Below are positions 9,498 through 16,972 of a stretch of DNA of 58,296 bases, piece after piece. Each line of letters opens with the position of its first letter. The first letter of the stretch is position 1. Under the pieces are notes generated by a model. That model worked only from the letters and a program-made list of their open reading frames with translations, did no database searches and was not told the origin of the DNA. Where the stretch lies: positions 1 to 58,296 of the forward strand of contig CANASP010000013.1 in NCBI GenBank assembly GCA_947364365.1, in the 5' to 3' direction. The position numbers and the translations under genes were made by a program. Origin of the DNA: an uncultured Alistipes sp. (lineage in GTDB: Bacteria; Bacteroidota; Bacteroidia; Bacteroidales; Rikenellaceae).

Positions 9498-9534
9498 CAA
9501 AGTTAGGAATTATTTCCGTAACTTTGAAAGTTAC
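9498..9534. promoter_or_regulatory. divergent promoter palindrome between tricorn-like gene and DUF4301 gene
   Basis: CAAAGTTA (9498-9505) and TAACTTTG (9519-9526) face each other; read outward each is a TAnnTTTG -7 box, one for each flanking gene. Inner GGAA/TTCC arms extend the dyad. A further AAAGTTAC (9527-9534) makes GTAACTTT-G-AAAGTTAC, a second near-perfect palindrome. No good -33 box is visible on either side. Confidence 0.6.
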
Positions 9535-9555
9535 CAAACCTAAACCTGAAGAATT

Positions 9556-10986
9556 ATGTTTACCGAAAAGGATTTGCAGCAGATCGCCGCCCGGGGGCTG
9601 ACGACTGAAGCGGTCGAGCGGCAGATCGAGAATTTCCGCCGCGGATTCCCCTTCCTCAAGGTCGTGCGCGCCGCCTCGCCCGCCGACGGCGTCGCGGTGG
9701 TCGACGAACGGGCGGCCGATGAGGCCGTGGCCCGCTACGATGCGGCCGAGGGGCTCGCGGTGGTCAAGTTCGTGCCCGCGTCGGGCGCCGCCACGCGCAT
9801 GTTCAAGGAGCTCTTCGAGTTCGTCAACGAAGGCAAGCGCGGCAAGGGGATCGACACGCTCACGGGCAACATCGGGCGTTTCGCCTTCTGGCCCGAGTTG
9901 CGGGCCGTCCTGCCCGGGGATGCCGACGACCGCACGCTCGTCGCGGCCATCGTCGGCGAGGGGCTCGACTACGGCCGCAAACCCAAGGGACTGGTGACTT
10001 TCCATGCCTATCCCGAAGGGGCGCGCAAGGCGGTCGAGGAACACCTGGTCGAGGGGGCCGCCTATGCCGCCGCGGGCGGCGTGGTGCGCATCCACTTCAC
10101 CGTCTCGCCCGAGCACCGCGCCGGCTTCGAGGCGCTGCTCTCCGAGAAAGTGCCCCTCTACGAGGCGCGTTTCGGCGTGCGCTACGACATCTCCTTCTCG
10201 GTGCAGAAACCCTCGACCGACACCATCGCGGTCAATCCCGACAACACCCCCTTCCGTCAGGACGACGGCTCGCTGCTGTTCCGTCCGGCGGGCCACGGCG
10301 CGCTGATCGAGAACCTCAACGAGATCGACGCCGACATCGTCTTCATCAAGAACATCGACAACGTGACGACCGACGCGCAGCGCGGTCCCACCGTCCGTTA
10401 TAAAAAGGTGCTGGCCGGGCTGCTCCTCGGTCTGCAGGAGCGTGCGTTCGCCTTCCTGCGTGCCCTCGATGCGGGCGAGGCCGACCTGGACGAGGTGGCC
10501 GCGTTCGTCGAGCGGGAGCTCTGCGTGAAACTCCCCGCCGACCGCGACGCGGCGCTGCTGCGCGCGGTGCTCGACCGTCCGATCCGCCTCTGCGGCATGG
10601 TCCGCAACGAGGGCGAGCCGGGCGGCGGTCCCTTCTGGGTGGCCAATCCCGACGGCACCGAGTCGCTCCAGATCGCCGAGTCGAGCCAGATCGCGCCCGA
10701 CGACATGCACCTGATGAAGTCGGCGACCCACTTCAATCCCGTGGATCTGGTCTGCGGCGTCCGCCGCGCCGACGGCTCGAAATTCGACCTGCGGCAGTAC
10801 ACCGACCCCGCCACCGGCTTCATCTCCTCCAAATCTTCGGGCGGCCGCGAGCTGCGCGCCCAGGAGCTGCCCGGCCTGTGGAACGGTGCGATGGCTCGCT
10901 GGAACACCGTCTTCGTCGACGTGCCCATCGCGACCTTCTCGCCCGTGAAGGTCGTGCAGGATCTGTTGCGCCCCCAACACCAGTAA
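9556..10986 (+). CDS. DUF4301 family protein, UDP-sugar pyrophosphorylase-like
   Basis: Cytoplasmic-looking 476-residue protein with no signal, matching the Bacteroidota DUF4301 family in character and length. Its motifs recall the UDPGP nucleotidyltransferase family: a glycine-rich loop KFVPASGAATRMFKEL (about residues 71-86) where pyrophosphorylases have LAGGxGTRL, a Lys/Thr-containing VRIHFTVSPEH strand, PAGHGALIENL (GHG at 246-248) resembling the PGGHGD nucleotide loop, and IKNIDNV (266-269) like the NxDN metal-binding turn. The nucleotidyltransferase reading is my inference; no sugar substrate can be named. It is monocistronic as far as visible, divergent from the tricorn-like gene, and followed by an 830-bp repeat region. 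Confidence 0.8.
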   Translation: MFTEKDLQQIAARGLTTEAVERQIENFRRGFPFLKVVRAASPADGVAVVDERAADEAVARYDAAEGLAVVKFVPASGAATRMFKELFEFVNEGKRGKGIDTLTGNIGRFAFWPELRAVLPGDADDRTLVAAIVGEGLDYGRKPKGLVTFHAYPEGARKAVEEHLVEGAAYAAAGGVVRIHFTVSPEHRAGFEALLSEKVPLYEARFGVRYDISFSVQKPSTDTIAVNPDNTPFRQDDGSLLFRPAGHGALIENLNEIDADIVFIKNIDNVTTDAQRGPTVRYKKVLAGLLLGLQERAFAFLRALDAGEADLDEVAAFVERELCVKLPADRDAALLRAVLDRPIRLCGMVRNEGEPGGGPFWVANPDGTESLQIAESSQIAPDDMHLMKSATHFNPVDLVCGVRRADGSKFDLRQYTDPATGFISSKSSGGRELRAQELPGLWNGAMARWNTVFVDVPIATFSPVKVVQDLLRPQHQ

Positions 10987-11023
10987 TTTGCAATTCTCGC
11001 GGGCGCTTTTCGCCCCGCCTTGT

Positions 11024-11067
11024 CTGCCCCGAACGGGAAATACGCGAGTATGTCCCGTCCGGGGCAG
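11024..11067. repeat. long inverted repeat (20-bp stem, 4-nt loop)
   Basis: Left arm 11024-11043 and right arm 11048-11067 pair over 20 positions with two mismatches around a GCGA loop. There is no T-run after either arm, so it is not a standard terminator. The right arm runs into the first copy of a 41-bp direct repeat. Confidence 0.75.
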
Positions 11068-11205
11068 CCTGCGTTGTGGCGAAACTCGCTCTGCGACAAG
11101 TGCAAATCGAGTATTCGCACTCCGCTTCGTTTAAGCACGAACCTGCTGCGCTGAAATCGCAAATCGGGGCAGCCTGCGTTGTGACGAAACCCGCTCTGCG
11201 ACAAG
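11060..11205. repeat. 41-bp direct repeat, two copies (11060-11100, 11165-11205)
   Basis: Both copies read CGGGGCAGCCTGCGTTGTG followed by a near-identical tail ending GCTCTGCGACAAG, 105 bp apart, with only about two differences. The spacer between them is unique sequence. No protein product is evident on either strand. Confidence 0.8.
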
Positions 11206-11280
11206 CACAAACCGGGGCGGAGCCGGCATCGGACCGCAGCCGGCGGAGGGGCGGGCGAGGCGCAGCCGATGCGAGTGGCC

Positions 11281-11494
11281 CTCCGCGCCGGGTGGCTGCG
11301 GGCCGCCACGCTTCAAAAGAAGCGTGTCCGGTTTTTGCCCGAAGGCCCTCCTCCGCCCGGGTGGCCGTCGTTCCTCTGTGCCGAGTGGTTGCCGCTCCGC
11401 GCCGGGTGGCTGCGGGCCGCCACGCTTCAAAAGAAGCGTGTCCGGTTTTTGCCCGAAGGTCCTCCTCCGCGCCGGGTGGCCGTCGCTCCTCTGT
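11281..11494. repeat. ~99-bp direct repeat, two copies with internal hairpin
   Basis: Copies at 11281-11379 and 11395-11494 are nearly identical. Each carries the perfect hairpin CACGCTTC-AAAA-GAAGCGTG (11307-11326 and 11421-11440) followed a few nt later by TTTTT. A truncated third copy (GGGTGGCTGCGGGCCGCC) begins near 11498. A related element lies at 45341-45449, so this is a dispersed family. Confidence 0.8.
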
Positions 11495-11768
11495 ATCGGG
11501 TGGCTGCGGGCCGCCGCTCTTCGGGCGAGCCTCAAAAGCGTTCGGCCTTTGCCGACAAGCGTCTCTTTGCCGGGCTGCTTGCGGGCCTTCGCGCTCTGAC
11601 CCTCCCGTCGTCCTTTCTCCCTCGCCGGGACTCCTCCTCTGCGCCGCGTGGCCGGCTCCGCCGCGCTTCGGAAAAAGCCGGGAAGCGGGCGGATATGGAA
11701 AATGCGGCATTGTTGTTCGAAACCGGAGAATTTGTCGGCCCGACGAGCGGTTTTCGGAGAATCTTTTA

Positions 11769-11776
11769 TATATTTG
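11769..11776 (+). promoter_or_regulatory. -7 box of the V-type ATPase operon
   Basis: TATATTTG lies 40 nt before the first operon ATG and matches TAnnTTTG. No clear TTTG or TTG is found 17-21 nt upstream, so the -33 element is weak. Confidence 0.5.
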
Positions 11777-11816
11777 TACGCCCATTGGAAAAACAATAAT
11801 CAAATCATAGACCGAT

Positions 11817-12431
11817 ATGGAAAACAAACTGCAACAGCTGACCCAGAAGCTCTACGACGAGGGGCTGGAGAAAGGCCGCTCGGAGGCCGGGAAACTCGTG
11901 GCCGACGCCGAGGCCAAAGCCGCGAAGATCATCGCCGAAGCCAAGGCCCGGGCCGAGGCCATCGTGCGCGGCGCCGAGACCAAGGCCGAGGATGTCGAGA
12001 AGAACACGATGACCGAGATCGCGCTGGCGGGCAAGCAGGCCGTGGCCCGGATCAAGGCCGAGATCGCCTCGCTCGTCGTGGCGAAGGCGACGTCGGAGGG
12101 GGTGAAGTCGGCGGTGGTCGATCCGGCCTTCATCCGCGAGATGCTGCTCTCGGTGGCCCGTAACTGGAACGGCGCCGACGCGGGCAAGGTCGAGTTGCAG
12201 GCGCTGCTGCCCGAGGCCGAGCGCGCCAAGCTCGACGCCGCTTTCGCCCAGAGCGCTGCGGCGCTGCTCGAGGCCGGCATCGAGGTGGGCTACTCGGAGC
12301 GTGTCCGCACGGGTTTCCGCGTGGGCGCCAAGGAGGGCGGCTACTACATCTCGTTCTCCGAGGCCGACATCGAGGCGCTGCTCTCGGAGTACCTGCGCGA
12401 CAAGGTTTCGGAAATGCTCTTCAAGGCATAG
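11817..12431 (+). CDS. atpE: V-type ATPase subunit E
   Basis: Peripheral-stalk subunit of the V/A-type rotary ATPase. The 204-residue protein has a long charged N-terminal helix (about residues 10-90) rich in Ala/Glu/Lys, with the stalk pattern GKLVADAEAKAAKIIAEAKA, and a globular C-terminal domain ending in IEALLSEYLRDKVSEMLF that caps the A3B3 head. It is first of seven consecutive genes; DUF2764 begins 4 nt after its stop. Confidence 0.93.
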   Translation: MENKLQQLTQKLYDEGLEKGRSEAGKLVADAEAKAAKIIAEAKARAEAIVRGAETKAEDVEKNTMTEIALAGKQAVARIKAEIASLVVAKATSEGVKSAVVDPAFIREMLLSVARNWNGADAGKVELQALLPEAERAKLDAAFAQSAAALLEAGIEVGYSERVRTGFRVGAKEGGYYISFSEADIEALLSEYLRDKVSEMLFKA

Positions 12432-12435
12432 ACCC

Positions 12436-13266
12436 ATGTTCGCGACCGATTACTACTGTCTGGTAGCGGGGCTGCGCGAGTATACGCTCGACTCCGACAC
12501 CAAGGGCTTCGACGCTGCGGCGATCCGCGCCGGGATCGTCGAGGAGCTCACCGCCGCCGACGCGCGGCAGGTGCGGCTGCTCTGGGGCTACTACGACTGC
12601 GAGAACCTCTGCGCCCTGCGTGCGGGGCGTGCGGCCCACAATCCGCTGGGCAACTTCTCGCGCGAGGAGCTCGAAGAGGAGCTGAAGGCTCCCCGCCGTC
12701 TGCCGGGGGCGCTCGCCGATGTCGTGCGCGCCTATGCCGATCCCGAGGGCGAGGAGGCCGAGCGGGTCGACACCGCGCTGCGCTTCGAAAAGTCGCTCTT
12801 CGCCGCCTACTATGCCCTCGCCGAGTGCGAGGGGTGCCGTTTCCTCCGGGCGTGGTCGCGCTTCGACCGCAACCTGCGCAACGTCGCGGCCGCCGTCGCG
12901 GCCCGGGCCGCGCAGCGTCCCGTCGAGGAGGCGGTCGTGGGCGGAGGCGAGGTGGTCGACCAGCTGCTGCGCAGCTCGGCGGCCGACTTCGGCCTGCGGG
13001 GCGAACTGCCCTACGTCGATGCGGTGATCGCCGCCGTCGACGACGCCAATCTGGTGGAGAAGGAGCACAAGATCGACCTCATCCGCTGGAACGAGGCGAC
13101 GGAGCTGGCCGCCTTCGACTATTTCGACATCAATGCCGTGCTCTCCTACCTGGTGCATGTCGCCATCGTCGCCCGCTGGATGCGGCTCGACGCCGTGCGC
13201 GGCCGGGCGATGTTCGACCGCCTGGTGGCCGGTCTCGACGCGGGAGAGATCATCAAACAGAAATAA
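12436..13266 (+). CDS. DUF2764 protein, probable V-ATPase subunit C equivalent
   Basis: A 276-residue, largely helical soluble protein starting MFATDYYCLVAGLREYTL, the typical opening of DUF2764. The family is known from V-ATPase operons of Bacteroidota, Chlamydiae and spirochaetes, always between E and A. No separate subunit C gene exists in this operon; the length, helical character and position suggest this protein links rotor and stator as subunit C does. That role is inferred, not shown. ATG 12436 is chosen because it starts directly after the atpE stop. Confidence 0.85.
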   Translation: MFATDYYCLVAGLREYTLDSDTKGFDAAAIRAGIVEELTAADARQVRLLWGYYDCENLCALRAGRAAHNPLGNFSREELEEELKAPRRLPGALADVVRAYADPEGEEAERVDTALRFEKSLFAAYYALAECEGCRFLRAWSRFDRNLRNVAAAVAARAAQRPVEEAVVGGGEVVDQLLRSSAADFGLRGELPYVDAVIAAVDDANLVEKEHKIDLIRWNEATELAAFDYFDINAVLSYLVHVAIVARWMRLDAVRGRAMFDRLVAGLDAGEIIKQK

Positions 13267-13282
13267 ACAACAGAATATACCG

Positions 13283-15031
13283 ATGAAAACAACAGGACGT
13301 GTAAACGGTATCATCGCCAACATCGTGATCGTCAAGGCCGACGGCCCCGTGGGTCAGAACGAGATCTGCTACGTGTGGGTGGGCGATACCAAGGTGATGG
13401 CCGAGGTCATCAAGGTCATGGGCGACAACGCCTATGTACAGGTTTTCGACAGCACGCGCGGTCTTCGGATCGGCGACCGGGTCGAGTTCCAGGGGCACAT
13501 GCTCGAAGCGACGCTGGCGCCGGGTCTGCTCTCGCGCAACTACGACGGTCTGCAGAACGATCTGGAGAAGATGGACGGGCTGTTCATCGCCCGCGGATCG
13601 ATCACCGATCCGATCGACTTCGGGGCCGAGTGGCCCTTCACCCCGCTGGCCAAGGCGGGCGACAAGGTTTCGGCCGCCTCGTGGCTGGGCGAGGTCAAGG
13701 AGCAATGGGTGATGCACAAGATCATGGTCCCCTTCACGATGACGGGCGACTATACGGTCAAGAGCGTCGCCCAGGCCGGCAACTACAAGGTGACCGACAC
13801 GGTGGCCGTCCTCGTCGACGAGGAGGGGCGCGAGCATGCGGTCACGATGGTGCAGAAGTGGCCCGTCAAGCAGGCCGTGCGCTGCTATACGGAGAAACCC
13901 CGTCCGTCGCGCGTGATGGAGACGGGCGTGCGTCCGATCGACACCTTCAACCCGCTGGCCGAGGGCGGCACGGGCTTCATCCCCGGGCCGTTCGGCGCCG
14001 GTAAGACGGTGCTCCAGCACGCCATCTCGAAGCAGGCCGAGGCCGACATCATCATCATCGTGGCGTGCGGCGAGCGTGCCAACGAGGTGGTGGAGATCTT
14101 CAAGGAGTTTCCCGAGCTGGTCGACCCCCGCACGGGCCACAAGCTCATGGAGCGCACGATCATCATCTGCAACACCTCGAACATGCCCGTGGCGGCGCGC
14201 GAGGCGTCGGTCTACACCGGCATGACCATCGGCGAGTACTACCGCTCGATGGGTCTGAAGGTGCTCGTCATGGCCGACTCGACGTCGCGCTGGGCCCAGG
14301 CCCTCCGCGAGATGTCCAACCGTCTGGAGGAGCTTCCGGGTCAGGACGCCTTCCCGATGGACCTCTCGGCGATCATCTCCAACTTCTACTCGCGCGCCGG
14401 TCTGGTGAAGCTCTCCAACGGCCAGACGGGTTCGGTGACCTTCCTCGGCACGGTGTCGCCCGCGGGCGGTAACCTCAAGGAGCCGGTGACCGAGTCGACC
14501 AAGAAGGCCGCGCGCTGCTTCTACGCCCTCTCGCAGGGCCGCGCCGACTCGAAGCGCTACCCGGCCATCGACCCGCTCGACTCCTACTCGAAATACCTGG
14601 AGTACCCCGAGATCCGCGCCTACCTCGACGAGCACATCGAGAAGGACTGGGTCGACCTGGTCTACGAGGGCAAGACCATCGTCCAGCGCGGCAAGGAGGC
14701 CAACGACCAGATCAACATCCTGGGCGACGACGGCGTGCCGGTCGACTACCACGAGCGTTTCTGGAAGTCGGAGCTCATCGACTTCGTCATCCTCCAGCAG
14801 GACGCCTTCGACGAGATCGACGCCAACTGCCCGATCGAGCGTCAGAAGATGATGTACAAGATGGTGATCGACATCTGCCGCCGGGAGTTCGGCTTCGCCG
14901 ATTTCGAGCAGTGCTCGCAGTTCTTCAAGGGACTGATCAACCTCTTCCGCCAGATGAACTACGCCGAGTGGCAGTCGGAGAAGTTCAACAACTACCTCCG
15001 CCAGATCGAAGAGTACGTAAAAAACAAGTAA
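13283..15031 (+). CDS. atpA: V-type ATPase catalytic subunit A
   Basis: Catalytic subunit of the A3B3 head. The 582-residue protein has an N-terminal beta-barrel (TTGRVNGIIANIVIVKADGP), the bulge domain typical of V-type A subunits (about residues 110-190), the Walker A motif GPFGAGKT at 235-242, CGERANEVVEIFKEFPEL with the catalytic Glu, and MADSTSRWAQALRE as the Walker B and sensor region. ATG 13283 gives the conserved start; an earlier in-frame extension would run back into the DUF2764 gene. Spacing to the preceding stop is 16 nt and to atpB 3 nt. Confidence 0.98.
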   Translation: MKTTGRVNGIIANIVIVKADGPVGQNEICYVWVGDTKVMAEVIKVMGDNAYVQVFDSTRGLRIGDRVEFQGHMLEATLAPGLLSRNYDGLQNDLEKMDGLFIARGSITDPIDFGAEWPFTPLAKAGDKVSAASWLGEVKEQWVMHKIMVPFTMTGDYTVKSVAQAGNYKVTDTVAVLVDEEGREHAVTMVQKWPVKQAVRCYTEKPRPSRVMETGVRPIDTFNPLAEGGTGFIPGPFGAGKTVLQHAISKQAEADIIIIVACGERANEVVEIFKEFPELVDPRTGHKLMERTIIICNTSNMPVAAREASVYTGMTIGEYYRSMGLKVLVMADSTSRWAQALREMSNRLEELPGQDAFPMDLSAIISNFYSRAGLVKLSNGQTGSVTFLGTVSPAGGNLKEPVTESTKKAARCFYALSQGRADSKRYPAIDPLDSYSKYLEYPEIRAYLDEHIEKDWVDLVYEGKTIVQRGKEANDQINILGDDGVPVDYHERFWKSELIDFVILQQDAFDEIDANCPIERQKMMYKMVIDICRREFGFADFEQCSQFFKGLINLFRQMNYAEWQSEKFNNYLRQIEEYVKNK

Positions 15032-15034
15032 GCC

Positions 15035-16357
15035 ATGACCACACGCGCATTTCAGAAGATATACACCAAGATTGACAACATCACCAAGGCGACCGTGACG
15101 CTGCGCGCCACGGGCGTGGGCAACGACGAGCTGGCCACCGTGGGCGGCAAGCTGGCCCAGGTGGTGAAGATTATGGGCGAGAACGTGACCCTGCAGGTCT
15201 TCGCCGGTACGGAGGGCCTGGCCACCGATTCGGAGGTCGTCTTCCACGGCGAGCCCCCCAAGCTCCGCGTCTCGGACAACCTCGCCGGCCGCTTCTTCAA
15301 CGCCTACGGCGAACCGCTCGAGGGCGGCCAGGCCGTCGAGGGCGAGGCCCGCGAGATCGGCGGCCCGACGGTCAACCCCTTCCGCCGTATCCAGCCCTCG
15401 GAGCTCATCGCCACGGGTATCGCCGGCATCGACCTCAACAACACCATCGTGACGGGTCAGAAGATCCCCTTCTTCGCCGATCCCGACCAGCCCTACAACG
15501 CCGTGATGGCCAACGTGGCCCTGCGCGCCAAGGCCGACAAGATCATCCTGGGCGGCATGGGTCTTACGAACGACGACTTCCTCTACTTCAAGTCGGTCTT
15601 CGAGAACGCCGGTGCGCTCGACCGCATCGTCTCGTTCGTCAACACGACGGAGAACCCGCCCGTCGAGCGTCTGCTCGTGCCGGACATGGCCCTCACGGCC
15701 GCCGAGTACTTCGCCGTCGACAAGGGCGAGAAGGTGCTGGTGCTGCTGACGGACATGACCCTCTACGCCGACGCCCTGGCCATCGTCTCGAACCGTATGG
15801 ACCAGATCCCCTCGAAGGACTCGATGCCCGGTTCGTTGTACTCCGACCTGGCGAAGATCTACGAGAAGGCCGTGCAGCTGCCCAACGGCGGTTCGATCAC
15901 GATCATCGCCGTGACGACCCTCTCGGGCGGCGACATCACCCACGCCATCCCCGACAACACGGGTTACATCACCGAGGGCCAGCTGTTCCTGCGCAACGAT
16001 TCGGACACGGGCAAGGTCATCGTCGACCCGTTCCGCTCGCTGTCGCGTCTGAAGCAGCTGGTCATCGGCAAGAAGACCCGCGAGGACCATCCCCAGGTGA
16101 TGAACGCCTGCGTGCGCCTCTACGCCGACGCGGCCAACGCCAAGACCAAGCTGGAGAACGGCTTCGATCTGTCGGACTACGACGAGCGCGCCCTGAAGTT
16201 CGCCCACGACTACTCGGAGAAGCTGCTGGCCATCGACGTCAACATCGGCATCACGGAGATGCTCGACACGGCCTGGTCGCTCTTCGCCGCCTACTTCTCG
16301 CGCGAGGAGGTGGCCATCAAGGAGGAGCTCATCAAGAAGTACTGGAAGGAGGCCTAA
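15035..16357 (+). CDS. atpB: V-type ATPase regulatory subunit B
   Basis: Non-catalytic nucleotide-binding-fold subunit alternating with A in the head. The 440-residue protein carries the beta-barrel domain and, in place of a Walker A loop, the degenerate TGQKIPFFADPDQPYN expected for B subunits. It also has LVLLTDMTLYADAL and DQIPSKDSMPGSLYSDLAKIYEK, hallmark B-subunit motifs. It starts 3 nt after atpA and ends 6 nt before atpD. Confidence 0.98.
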   Translation: MTTRAFQKIYTKIDNITKATVTLRATGVGNDELATVGGKLAQVVKIMGENVTLQVFAGTEGLATDSEVVFHGEPPKLRVSDNLAGRFFNAYGEPLEGGQAVEGEAREIGGPTVNPFRRIQPSELIATGIAGIDLNNTIVTGQKIPFFADPDQPYNAVMANVALRAKADKIILGGMGLTNDDFLYFKSVFENAGALDRIVSFVNTTENPPVERLLVPDMALTAAEYFAVDKGEKVLVLLTDMTLYADALAIVSNRMDQIPSKDSMPGSLYSDLAKIYEKAVQLPNGGSITIIAVTTLSGGDITHAIPDNTGYITEGQLFLRNDSDTGKVIVDPFRSLSRLKQLVIGKKTREDHPQVMNACVRLYADAANAKTKLENGFDLSDYDERALKFAHDYSEKLLAIDVNIGITEMLDTAWSLFAAYFSREEVAIKEELIKKYWKEA

Positions 16358-16363
16358 GCGACC

Positions 16364-16972
16364 ATGGCTATCAAGTTCCAATATAACAAGACCTCGCTCG
16401 GCGAGATGGGCAAGCAGCTGAAAATGCGGCAAAAAGCTCTCCCTACGATCAAAAGTAAGGAGTCGGCCCTGCGCTCCGAGGTCAAGAAAGCGAAGGACTC
16501 CGCCACGGAGTACCGCCGCCGGCTCGACTCGCTGAAGGCCGAGTACGACTACATGGTGGCGCTGTGGGGCGAGTTCGAGAGCGATCTGCTGCGCGTGGGC
16601 GACGTGCGCCTTTCGACGCAGAAGATCGCCGGCGTGCGCACGCCGGTGCTGGAGGAGGTGCTCTTCGAGGAGAAGCCCTACGACCTCTTCTCGTCGCCCG
16701 TGTGGTATGCCGACGGCGTGGAGATCCTCAAGCGGCTGGCCCGGCTGGGGATCGAGTTCGAAGTCTACAACCGCAAGATGGAGCTTCTGGACTATGCGCG
16801 GCGCAAGACCACGCAGAAGGTGAACCTGTACGAGAAGGTGCAGATTCCCGGCTACGAAGACGCCATCCGTAAGATCAAGCGCTTCATGGAGGACGAGGAG
16901 AACCTCTCCAAGTCGGCCCAGAAGATCGTGAAAACCAAACAGCAGGCCGCCGGGGAGGGCGCGATGTTATGA
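16364..16972 (+). CDS. atpD: V-type ATPase central stalk subunit D
   Basis: Rotor shaft subunit that turns inside the A3B3 head. The 202-residue protein is predicted to be almost entirely two long antiparallel helices: N-terminal KTSLGEMGKQLKMRQKALP and C-terminal KVNLYEKVQIPGYEDAIRKI, the latter characteristic of subunit D. Its stop overlaps the ATG of atpI by 4 nt. No subunit F, its usual partner, is encoded in this operon. Confidence 0.96.
   Translation: MAIKFQYNKTSLGEMGKQLKMRQKALPTIKSKESALRSEVKKAKDSATEYRRRLDSLKAEYDYMVALWGEFESDLLRVGDVRLSTQKIAGVRTPVLEEVLFEEKPYDLFSSPVWYADGVEILKRLARLGIEFEVYNRKMELLDYARRKTTQKVNLYEKVQIPGYEDAIRKIKRFMEDEENLSKSAQKIVKTKQQAAGEGAML

Larger units (their letters stand above)
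10987..11816. other. 830-bp gene-free, repeat-rich intergenic region
   Basis: No convincing gene lies here. Open frames exist on both strands, but they arise from GC-rich repeats and encode low-complexity Arg/Pro/Ala sequence with no recognisable domain. The region holds a short GC hairpin right after the DUF4301 stop, a 20-bp-stem hairpin (11024-11067), two direct-repeat families (11060-11205 and 11281-11494), and the -7 box of the V-ATPase operon at its right end. Confidence 0.7.

Noticed and set aside
10878-11810. Open frames of 170-330 codons on both strands in the 11-kb repeat region
   Set aside because: Low-complexity Arg/Pro/Ala translations with internal duplication from DNA repeats, no domain, and starts inside DUF4301 or the V-ATPase promoter.
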